A stretch of DNA of 64,000 nt, from the NCBI GenBank assembly GCA_002293535.1, contig DBDK01000003.1:62001-126000 (forward strand), given 5' to 3'. Under the pieces are notes generated by a model. That model saw only the letters and a list, made by a program, of their open reading frames with translations, searched no databases and was not told where the DNA came from. Both the position numbers and the translations under genes were made by a program. Source of the DNA: Alistipes sp. UBA934 (GTDB lineage Bacteria > Bacteroidota > Bacteroidia > Bacteroidales > Rikenellaceae). Below are positions 57,475 to 64,000 of the stretch, one piece after another. The number at the start of each line of letters is the position of its first letter. The stretch's first letter is position 1.

Positions 57475-57825
57475 ATGGAGAAAGTTTTTAGTGTCGAGGT
57501 GAAGTGTAGTTACGTGGAGTGGAGCAGGTACGACCTGTTTATGACGGCGGTGTGCTTCGATGCCGCGGGAGAGATGACCGACTATGTGAACCTCGACCGA
57601 AAAGGAAACGATCCGGGAAAAGCCGCAGTGCTGAAAACCCCGCCCTGTAATCGTGCCGACGTCTATATATACGTGATAGCAAGGGAGTTCCCCGCTTCGG
57701 ATATTATTGCGAAATCGCCCCCGTTCGATATCGAAGTCGTGGTTTGGGGCGGCTCCGAAAAACCCTCCGCCACGAGCTACCCCGTCAATCAGTGGGGCGG
57801 ACTATCACTGAAGCTGCAATGCTAA
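57475..57825 (+). CDS. hypothetical protein, beta-rich
   Basis: 116 residues, unknown function, no signal peptide or membrane segment. Sequence is beta-rich (FSVEVKCSYVEWSRYDLFMTAVCFD, VYIYVIAREFPASDII, FDIEVVVWGG). The start at 57475 directly follows a -7 box, which supports a real gene. It ends convergently inside the terC gene, overlapping it by 41 nt, a long overlap that is rare elsewhere in this window. Confidence 0.6.
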   Translation: MEKVFSVEVKCSYVEWSRYDLFMTAVCFDAAGEMTDYVNLDRKGNDPGKAAVLKTPPCNRADVYIYVIAREFPASDIIAKSPPFDIEVVVWGGSEKPSATSYPVNQWGGLSLKLQC

Positions 57826-58708
57826 TAGCGAGAATTCCCACGATGATGGCGAGCGAAAGTCCCGTGCCGATGGGGATGTGGAAGATGCCGTGGAGAAGCA
57901 TCTTGACGCCGATGAAGGTGAGAAGCACGGCAAGGCCGGTCTTAAGGTAACGGAACTTACCCATAAATCCGCTCAACACAAAGAAAAGCGAGCGCAGACC
58001 GAGGATGGCGAAGATGTTGGAAAAGAAGACGATATAAGGGTCGAGCGTTACGGAGAAGATCGCAGGAATGGAGTCCACGGCGAAAATGACGTCCGAAGCC
58101 TCGATAACCAGCACGACAAGAAGAAGCGGCGGAAGATGGAGGTGGCGCTGGACGAACCTTACCAAACGGTTCTGGGTTATATCTTTTTCTTCGCCGTCGG
58201 CGTTCCGACCGAAAAAGAACTTCACGCCCGTGAAGACAAGGAACGCTCCGAATACCCACAGCACCCAATTGAAGCGTTCGACAAGCGCAACACCAGCGAA
58301 AATAAACGCAAAACGCATTACGATCGCTCCAAGGATTCCCCAAAAGAGCACCTTATGGTAGTGGCGCGGATCGACGCAAAAGCTCTGGAAGATGACGATC
58401 ATCACGAAGATGTTATCGACCGAAAGAGCCTTCTCGATCAGATAGCCCGTGAGATACTCCAGCGAAATGGTTTGGCGGTAAGCGGCGAGTTCGGCAGGGG
58501 CAAGTCCCGTGATGCCGTGGAGCAGTTCGCCTCGGCAAAGCAAAAAAACATAAAACAGGAGTGCGGTACCGATCCACACCCCTGTCCAAACAAGCGCCTC
58601 ACGCATCGATACCACGTGGGCTTTTTTATTCACCACTCCCAAGTCGATGGCCAGCATTGCAGCCACCAACACAAGGAAACCTATCATAAAGAGCGCTTCC
58701 GAGCTCAT
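57785..58708 (-). CDS. TerC-family membrane protein
   Basis: 307 residues, seven to nine helices; relatives include tellurite resistance TerC and manganese exporter Alx/MeeF. Motifs: FLVLVAAMLAIDLGVVNKK, the conserved EKALSVDNIFVMIVIF (acidic residues that may bind metal), FGRNADGEEKD loop, VVLVIEASDVIFAVDSIPAI and NIFAILGLRSLFFVLSG. Probably metal export or metalation of exported proteins. Its ATG overlaps the acyl-CoA dehydrogenase stop (ATGA), so it closes that operon. Confidence 0.92.
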   Translation of the reverse strand: MSSEALFMIGFLVLVAAMLAIDLGVVNKKAHVVSMREALVWTGVWIGTALLFYVFLLCRGELLHGITGLAPAELAAYRQTISLEYLTGYLIEKALSVDNIFVMIVIFQSFCVDPRHYHKVLFWGILGAIVMRFAFIFAGVALVERFNWVLWVFGAFLVFTGVKFFFGRNADGEEKDITQNRLVRFVQRHLHLPPLLLVVLVIEASDVIFAVDSIPAIFSVTLDPYIVFFSNIFAILGLRSLFFVLSGFMGKFRYLKTGLAVLLTFIGVKMLLHGIFHIPIGTGLSLAIIVGILAISIAASVIVRPTD

Positions 58709-60441
58709 TCGGCCTCTTTCAGAATGGTCTTATAGAGTGCAATGTCTTCCCACTTGGAAGCCTCGATGGCAGCGGCAGCCTTGGCAACCTCCGCCTCGGC
58801 GATAAGAACGAAAGTGTCGAGCTGCAGAGTGTAATCCTCAGGCAACACTGCAGCCTCCTTGGCCAACACCCACGTCATAATGATGTGACCGGCGGTTTCG
58901 ACAAGACGGCGAGCGTGGAAATCCTTGAATCCCTCGCCCTTGTGTTCTGCCTCGATGCCTTCCACCTTGGTGACCATCTTCACGAACTCGGCTTTCATAG
59001 CGGCGAGTTTTTTGCGAATCGGCTCCAGTGAAGCAGGCAGGGTCTCGGCCTCGTAAGCCTCGATCTGAGAGAGATATGTGCCCTTGGTGACGTGGTTGAT
59101 AGCCGCTACGACCTGCAACTGGCTCGTACCCTCGTAGATGTTGGTAATGCGGGCATCGCGAACGATGCGCTCGATGGGATAATCCTTCATATAGCCCGAA
59201 CCGCCGTGGATCTGCAACATATCGTAGGCGATCGAGTTGGCATATTCGGACAGGAACAACTTTTGCATCGGCGTGAAGGCATCGGCCAAGCGGCTGTAAA
59301 ACTTCATCTCGGCGCGTTCTTCGGCTGAAAGTTCGCGTTCGTGAGAGATGTGCTCATACTGTTTGTAGATCTCCACGAAACGGGTCGTTTCATAAAGCAG
59401 TGCGCGGGCAGCGGCAATGCGAGCCTTGGCATTGTTAAGCATCTCGTACACAGCAGGGAAATTGATAATCGCCTTACCGAACTGGGCACGCTCCCTGGCA
59501 TATTTGAGACCCTCGTGATAGGCGGCCTCGCAAAGACCGAGGCTCTGAGCGCCGATACCCAAACGGGCGGCGTTCATAAGTGCCATAACGTATTTGATGA
59601 GGCCCATCTTACGGTCGCCAACAAGTTCGGCAGGAGCGTTGGTGAAGACCAGCTCGCAAGTGGGAGAACCCTTGATACCGAATTTGTTCTCGATACGGCG
59701 AACCTTAACGGCCATACTCTTGCGATCATAAACGAGCATCGACAGGCCGCGAGCATCTTTAGTGCCCTCTTCCGTGCGTGCGAGAACGAGCGAAACATCC
59801 CCATCGCCATTGGTGATGAAGCGCTTGACGCCGTTCAACAGCCAGGTGCCTTTCGCCTCGTCCCAATGAGCCTTGAGCATCACGGCTCCAAGGTCGGAAC
59901 CGGCATCGGGCTCGGTGAGCGTCATTGCCCACGTCTCGCCCTCGGCAACACCCGGAAGGTATTTCATCTTGAGCTCTTCGCTACCGAACTCGTTGAGCGT
60001 TTCGGCGCAGTCCTGAAGGCCCCAAAGATTCTCGAACCCGGCATCGGCGCGGGCAACCATCTCATTGGCCATCACAAAGCAAACCAGCGGGAAATTGAGC
60101 CCGTTGTATTTACGGGGAAGGGTGATACCGCCCAAGCCCGCAGCGGTAATGGCGTCGAGATTCTGCCGGGTGCCGGAGGCGTAAACAACGTGGTCATCCA
60201 CAACCCGTGGACCTTCGTGATCGACCCCCTCGGCGTTGGGTGCAATAACGTCCGCAGCGACCTCGCCGGCGATCTCCATCACGCGCAGGTAAGAGTCCAT
60301 CGCATCCTCGAAATTCTTGGGAGCAGTCTCATACTTATCCTTTTCGGCGAATCCGCGCTCCTTCAGCTCCACGATCTTACGCATCAACGGATGCTGCAAC
60401 TGAAACTGAATGTCCTTATTATCTAAAAAGAAATTTGCCAT
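58705..60441 (-). CDS. acyl-CoA dehydrogenase (long form)
   Basis: 578 residues. FAD-dependent acyl-CoA dehydrogenase with a C-terminal extension of about 130 residues. Motifs: AMTLTEPDAGSDLGAV, FITNGDGDVSLVLARTEEG, NAARLGIGAQSLGLCEAAYHEGLKYARERAQFGK, and RIVRDARITNIYEGTSQLQV with the probable catalytic glutamate (as in IYEGT). Partners etfA and etfB lie directly upstream, so electrons probably go to or come from this ETF. Chain-length preference unknown. Confidence 0.95.
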   Translation of the reverse strand: MANFFLDNKDIQFQLQHPLMRKIVELKERGFAEKDKYETAPKNFEDAMDSYLRVMEIAGEVAADVIAPNAEGVDHEGPRVVDDHVVYASGTRQNLDAITAAGLGGITLPRKYNGLNFPLVCFVMANEMVARADAGFENLWGLQDCAETLNEFGSEELKMKYLPGVAEGETWAMTLTEPDAGSDLGAVMLKAHWDEAKGTWLLNGVKRFITNGDGDVSLVLARTEEGTKDARGLSMLVYDRKSMAVKVRRIENKFGIKGSPTCELVFTNAPAELVGDRKMGLIKYVMALMNAARLGIGAQSLGLCEAAYHEGLKYARERAQFGKAIINFPAVYEMLNNAKARIAAARALLYETTRFVEIYKQYEHISHERELSAEERAEMKFYSRLADAFTPMQKLFLSEYANSIAYDMLQIHGGSGYMKDYPIERIVRDARITNIYEGTSQLQVVAAINHVTKGTYLSQIEAYEAETLPASLEPIRKKLAAMKAEFVKMVTKVEGIEAEHKGEGFKDFHARRLVETAGHIIMTWVLAKEAAVLPEDYTLQLDTFVLIAEAEVAKAAAAIEASKWEDIALYKTILKEAE

Positions 60442-60445
60442 AACC

Positions 60446-61465
60446 TTACTTCGAGTTTTTGTGATACGCTTTAATCATTCTGGGGATAACCTCGTTCACA
60501 TCACCGATGATCGTGTAATCGGCGATGCGGTTGATGGGAGCTTCGGGGTCGTTGTTGATGGCGATGATCATTGCCGAATCCTCCATACCTGCCGTATGTT
60601 GGATCTGGCCCGAAATCCCGCAAGCGATGTAGAGCTTGGGACGAACCGTGACACCGGTCTGACCGATCTGACGAGCGTGCTCCGTGAAGCCGGCATCGAC
60701 AGCCGCGCGGGAAGCACCTACCTCGCCACCGAGAGTCTCCGCCAGATCGAAGCAGAGCTTGAAGTTCTCCCTGGAGCCCATACCGTAACCGCCGGCAACG
60801 ATGATGCCCGCATTCTTGATGTTGATCTTGCGCTCTTCGATATGGCGTTCGATGATCTTAACGACGAAATCGGCCTCGGAGGTCATCTTCTGCCAATCGA
60901 CCTTTACCACCTCTCCGGCACCGGGTTTTGCAGCGAACTCTTTTTTCATCACACCCTCGCGCACGGTGGCCATCTGAGGCCGACAGTCCGGATTGATGAT
61001 CGTCGCGATGATGTTACCGCCGAACGCAGGACGGATCTGGTACAACAGTTGATCGTACTCTTTGCCCGTCTTGGCATCTTTGTGGTCGCCGATAACGAGG
61101 CTCGTGCAGTCAGCAGTGAGGCCGGAGTGCATTGCACTGGAAACGCGGGGGCCCAGGTCGCGACCGACGGGGGTTGCACCCATAAGGCAGATCTGAGGCT
61201 TTTCCTGCTCGATCAGGCCACACAAAATTGCCGCGTGAGGAAGTGTGCGATAAGGAGAAAGTTCCTTGCCCTCGGCCAACCAAACCTTGTCGGCACCATA
61301 CTGTGCGAGTTCCGGCACCAGATGGGCAACCCCGTCGCCGATCAAAACAGCTTCAAGTTTACAACCCAACGTGTCGGCCAGTTCACGGCCCTTGGTGAGC
61401 AGTTCCAGTGAGACGTCGGCGACCTTGCCGCCTTCGGTCTCTATATATACAAACAGATTATTCAT
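60446..61465 (-). CDS. etfA: electron transfer flavoprotein, alpha subunit
   Basis: 339 residues. N-terminal domain begins NLFVYIETEGGKVADVSLELL; C-terminal FAD domain has the signature VVAGGYGMGSRENFKL and GASRAAVDAGFTEHARQIGQTGVTVRPKLYIACGISGQIQHTAGM. Carries FAD and, with EtfB, shuttles electrons for the acyl-CoA dehydrogenase downstream. Lies 6 nt after etfB and 4 nt before the dehydrogenase gene. Confidence 0.96.
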   Translation of the reverse strand: MNNLFVYIETEGGKVADVSLELLTKGRELADTLGCKLEAVLIGDGVAHLVPELAQYGADKVWLAEGKELSPYRTLPHAAILCGLIEQEKPQICLMGATPVGRDLGPRVSSAMHSGLTADCTSLVIGDHKDAKTGKEYDQLLYQIRPAFGGNIIATIINPDCRPQMATVREGVMKKEFAAKPGAGEVVKVDWQKMTSEADFVVKIIERHIEERKINIKNAGIIVAGGYGMGSRENFKLCFDLAETLGGEVGASRAAVDAGFTEHARQIGQTGVTVRPKLYIACGISGQIQHTAGMEDSAMIIAINNDPEAPINRIADYTIIGDVNEVIPRMIKAYHKNSK

Positions 61466-61471
61466 AATGGC

Positions 61472-62350
61472 TTAACCCAGTGTGTGTGTTTCGAGAAGTT
61501 CAACAATGAGGGTGTTTATTTCGTCGTCCGTGCACTGGAGGCATTTGGACTCCTTGAGCTGGAACACCACGTTCTCGATCTTCTTAACCTTGGTGGGCGA
61601 GCCTTCGAGGCCAAGCTGCGAGGGATCGGGATCGACCGCGTCAGCACCCCATTCGGCGATCCGGAGATAATCGTGCTTTGCTGTCATCTCGGCGGCCAGC
61701 GATGCGGGTTCGGCCGCGGCTTCGGTGGGAATGAGCGCATATTTGTACTTCATAATGCGCCTTGCGTTCTGCGGACGGCAATCGGCAGCAGAACCGTTCA
61801 CCGTTACAACCAACGGCAGCGGGCTTTGGACGACTTCGATACCGTTTTCGAGGCGGCGCTTGATGGTCATTCCTTTTTCATCGAGGTCGAGGATCTCTTC
61901 GGCATAAGTAACCTGGGGCCAACCCAACTTTTCGGCGACCTGAGACCCCACCTGCGCAGTGTCCCCGTCGATGGCCTGACGACCGGCGATGATCATATCC
62001 GGCGCCAACTTTCTGGCCGCGCACGAAAGCGCATAGGAGGTCGCGAGGGTGTCGGCACCTGCAAATTTTCTGTCGGTGAGTAGCACTCCGCCGTCGGCGC
62101 CGCGGAACATAGCGTCACGAATAACCTCGGCAGCGCGATGGGGGCCCATAGAGAGCACCGTGACGGTCGAGCCTGGGTACTTGTCCTTAATTCGGAGCGC
62201 CGCTTCGAGCGCATTGAGGTCTTCGGGGTTGAAGATGGCCGGAAGGGCGGCGCGATTGACCGTCCCTTCAGGGGTCATAGCATCCTTGCCCACGTTGCGG
62301 GTGTCGGGCACCTGCTTGGCCAAAACAACGATCTTGAATTCTTTTTTCAT
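61472..62350 (-). CDS. etfB: electron transfer flavoprotein, beta subunit
   Basis: 292 residues, slightly longer than usual EtfB. Motifs: IVVLAKQVPDTRNVGKDAM, FNPEDLNALEAALRIKD, VTVLSMGPHRAAEVIRDAMFRGADGGVLL and IIAGRQAIDGDTAQVGSQVAEKLGWP. Binds AMP or, in bifurcating relatives, a second FAD. Follows purA after 2 nt and precedes etfA by 6 nt. Confidence 0.96.
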   Translation of the reverse strand: MKKEFKIVVLAKQVPDTRNVGKDAMTPEGTVNRAALPAIFNPEDLNALEAALRIKDKYPGSTVTVLSMGPHRAAEVIRDAMFRGADGGVLLTDRKFAGADTLATSYALSCAARKLAPDMIIAGRQAIDGDTAQVGSQVAEKLGWPQVTYAEEILDLDEKGMTIKRRLENGIEVVQSPLPLVVTVNGSAADCRPQNARRIMKYKYALIPTEAAAEPASLAAEMTAKHDYLRIAEWGADAVDPDPSQLGLEGSPTKVKKIENVVFQLKESKCLQCTDDEINTLIVELLETHTLG

Positions 62351-62352
62351 AA

Positions 62353-63621
62353 CTATCTGATAACTGTTTCTTCACGATCGGGGCCGACGGAAATGATGCT
62401 CACCGGCACCCCTGTTTCGTGTTCGATAAATTCTACGTAGGTTTTCAGTTCCTGCGGGAAATCCTCATAGCGGCGAATGGAGTTGATGTCGGTGTGCCAG
62501 CCGCGGAACTCTTTATATATAGGTGTGATCTGTTCGTTGGTTTCAAAGGGGAAGTAGTCGATCCTCTCGCCGCCGACTTCGTAGCCGACACAAACCTTTA
62601 GCGTGGGGAAATCGTTCAACACGTCGCCCTTCATCATAATAAGTTTGGTGGTACCGTTCATCATCACGGCGTACTTCAGAGCGACCATATCCAACCAGCC
62701 GCAACGACGCGGGCGGCCTGTGGTGGAGCCATATTCGGCACCGATGTCACGCATCTTTTGGCCGTCGGCATCGAAGAGTTCCGTGGGGAAAGGACCGCTG
62801 CCCACGCGGGTGCAATACGCCTTAAAGATTCCGTAAACCTCACCGATGCGATGAGGAGCGACACCCAAACCGGTACAAACTCCGGCGCAAAGAGTAGTGG
62901 ACGAAGTAACGAAAGGATATGTGCCAAAATCGACATCGAGCATAGATCCCTGAGCACCCTCGGCCAACATTTTCGAGCCGCCGTCGAGCATCCGGTTCAC
63001 CTCTATTTCACTTTCGATGAGGCGAAGGCTCCTCAATACTTCGATGCCCGCCATCCATTGGCGCTCGTAATCGGAAATGTCGTAAGTGAAGTCCTTGTAT
63101 TGAGAAAGCAGGCCCTGGTGTTTGGTCTTCAGAGCGTTATAGCGTTCGGCAAACTGAGGTGAGATGATGTCGCCCACACGGAGACCGTTTCTGCCCGTCT
63201 TGTCCATATAGGTAGGGCCTATACCCTTGAGCGTGGAGCCGATCTTGGCCGCACCCTTGGCTGCCTCGGAAGCCGCATCCAGTGCACGATGGGTGGGAAG
63301 GATCAGGTGGGCTCGTTTGGAGACCCAGATCTTAGAACGAACTTCGACACCCGCAGCTTCGAGTTTTGCGATTTCGCTCGCCAAAATAACAGGGTCGATG
63401 ACAACTCCATTACCGATAATGTTGATACTTCCGGGGCGGAAAATGCCCGAAGGGATAGTGTGCAAAATGTGCGTTTGGTCGCCGAAAATCAGCGTGTGAC
63501 CGGCGTTGGGCCCACCCTGAAAGCGCGCCACAACCTCATAAGAGGGCGTTAATACATCCACCACCTTACCCTTACCCTCGTCGCCCCACTGCATTCCAAG
63601 AACTACATCAATTTTTTTCAT
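62353..63621 (-). CDS. purA: adenylosuccinate synthetase
   Basis: GTP-dependent first step from IMP to AMP. 422 residues. N-terminal GTP loop VVLGMQWGDEGKGK, catalytic residues in GGPNAGHTLIFGDQTHILHTIPSG, KGIGPTYMDKTGRNGLRVGD, EGAQGSMLDVDFGTYPFVTSS and TTGRPRRCGWLDMVALKYA. Heads a tight run of purA-etfB-etfA-acd-terC, with its own perfect promoter. Confidence 0.97.
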   Translation of the reverse strand: MKKIDVVLGMQWGDEGKGKVVDVLTPSYEVVARFQGGPNAGHTLIFGDQTHILHTIPSGIFRPGSINIIGNGVVIDPVILASEIAKLEAAGVEVRSKIWVSKRAHLILPTHRALDAASEAAKGAAKIGSTLKGIGPTYMDKTGRNGLRVGDIISPQFAERYNALKTKHQGLLSQYKDFTYDISDYERQWMAGIEVLRSLRLIESEIEVNRMLDGGSKMLAEGAQGSMLDVDFGTYPFVTSSTTLCAGVCTGLGVAPHRIGEVYGIFKAYCTRVGSGPFPTELFDADGQKMRDIGAEYGSTTGRPRRCGWLDMVALKYAVMMNGTTKLIMMKGDVLNDFPTLKVCVGYEVGGERIDYFPFETNEQITPIYKEFRGWHTDINSIRRYEDFPQELKTYVEFIEHETGVPVSIISVGPDREETVIR

Positions 63622-63640
63622 AGAAGCACAAAAAACCGAG

Positions 63641-63672
63641 CAAAGGTACGAAGACTCTCCCGATTTTCCAAA
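63641..63672 (-). promoter_or_regulatory. full Bacteroidota promoter of purA
   Basis: On the minus strand TTTG (63672-63669), a 20-bp spacer and TACCTTTG (63648-63641): perfect consensus. The 5' leader of purA would be about 15 nt. Confidence 0.75.
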
Positions 63673-63697
63673 ATTTTACGTTATCTTCGCCTCCGGA

Positions 63698-64000
63698 ATG
63701 AAGAAACTCTTGCTTGCAGTGGTGCTGGTGTGCGCGTTTTTGGCGGCACAAGGACAGTATAACAAGGCCTATTTCTTTTGGATGGGCCGCGAGCACCTTG
63801 TGGAGAGTCGCTATAGGGAAGCGATAAGGATTTACAACGCACTGTTGAGGGTCGATCCGGACGACTGGGAGGCATATTTCTTTCGCGGCATTGCAAAAGC
63901 CAACCTCGACGACAACCTGGGAGCGGAGGCCGACTTCTCAATGGCCATAGAGAAGAACCCTGTCTCGACGATGTCCTACCACCACAGGGCGATAACGAGA
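63698..64000 (+). CDS. TPR-repeat exported protein (cut by window edge)
   Basis: First 101 codons only. Signal peptide MKKLLLAVVLVCAFLAAQG, then two tetratricopeptide-like units (YREAIRIYNALLRVDPDDWEAYFFRG and ANLDDNLGAEADFSMAIEKNP). Probably a periplasmic or outer-membrane-linked scaffold. TATCTTCG at 63682-63689 is a one-mismatch -7 box 8 nt upstream of the ATG. Divergent from purA. The end lies outside the window. Confidence 0.85.
   Translation, partial: MKKLLLAVVLVCAFLAAQGQYNKAYFFWMGREHLVESRYREAIRIYNALLRVDPDDWEAYFFRGIAKANLDDNLGAEADFSMAIEKNPVSTMSYHHRAITR

Overview
The window reads as chromosomal DNA of a Bacteroidota bacterium, most likely order Bacteroidales; an Alistipes/Rikenellaceae-like genome is my best but unproven guess. 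Reasons: promoters of the Bacteroidota type (TTTG, about 20 bp, TAnnTTTG) recur; Shine-Dalgarno motifs are mostly absent; there is a large TonB-dependent receptor with a carboxypeptidase-regulatory domain, a NADH-dehydrogenase-like complex with fused NuoCD and no NuoEFG, a FadL-type porin, and families typical of gut Bacteroidota (C11 and C69 peptidases, DUF4919, S1/P1 nuclease). No insertion sequence, prophage, rRNA operon or CRISPR array was seen.

Layout. 1-3.3 kb: end of aroB, a short trigger factor without its PPIase domain, folB and a PfkB kinase. 3.4-7.2 kb: four overlapping genes (membrane coiled-coil protein, DUF4919 protein, clostripain-like protease, MscS channel). 7.2-12.2 kb: dapA, ligA, a small acidic protein plus N-acyltransferase, and a secreted S1/P1 nuclease. 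12.4-17.2 kb: TonB-dependent receptor, then tatA-tatC. 17.2-21.3 kb: nitroreductase, ispF-recN, a SLOG protein and a YtxH/holin-like trio. 21.3-34.6 kb: a sigma-54 two-component system divergent from tolC-hlyD, three large FtsX/MacB-like permeases, a deletion relic of a fourth permease, and one ATPase. 34.6-43.8 kb: nuoA-B-CD-H-I-J-K-L-M-N on the minus strand. 43.9-48.8 kb: zinc-ribbon protein, tRNA-Ser, and a coupled set (FadL porin, Tat-leader DUF4364-like protein, BNR protein) next to an unusual lipoprotein. 48.9-55.4 kb: proS, MFS transporter, glycosyltransferase, C69 peptidase, YggS. 55.4-57.8 kb: a gene relic, tRNA-Arg and yceD-rpmF-plsX. 57.8-64 kb: purA-etfB-etfA-acyl-CoA dehydrogenase-terC and the start of a TPR protein.

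The most notable region is 21.3-34.6 kb. A kinase without membrane segments and an NtrC-type regulator face a good sigma-54 promoter (23957-23971). Two copies of a 17-bp palindrome lie 21 bp apart at about -113 and -92, and a third is written into the tolC signal-peptide codons. The fourth permease has been cut down to a 43-codon in-frame remnant. Other unusual points are the PPIase-less trigger factor, a NuoL missing its first two helices, a DUF4364-like (normally cytoplasmic) domain behind a twin-arginine leader, start codons placed 4-6 nt after the -7 box (apparently leaderless mRNAs), and a reversal of strand composition near 24-25.5 kb, from C/T-rich to G/A-rich on the plus strand whatever the gene direction.
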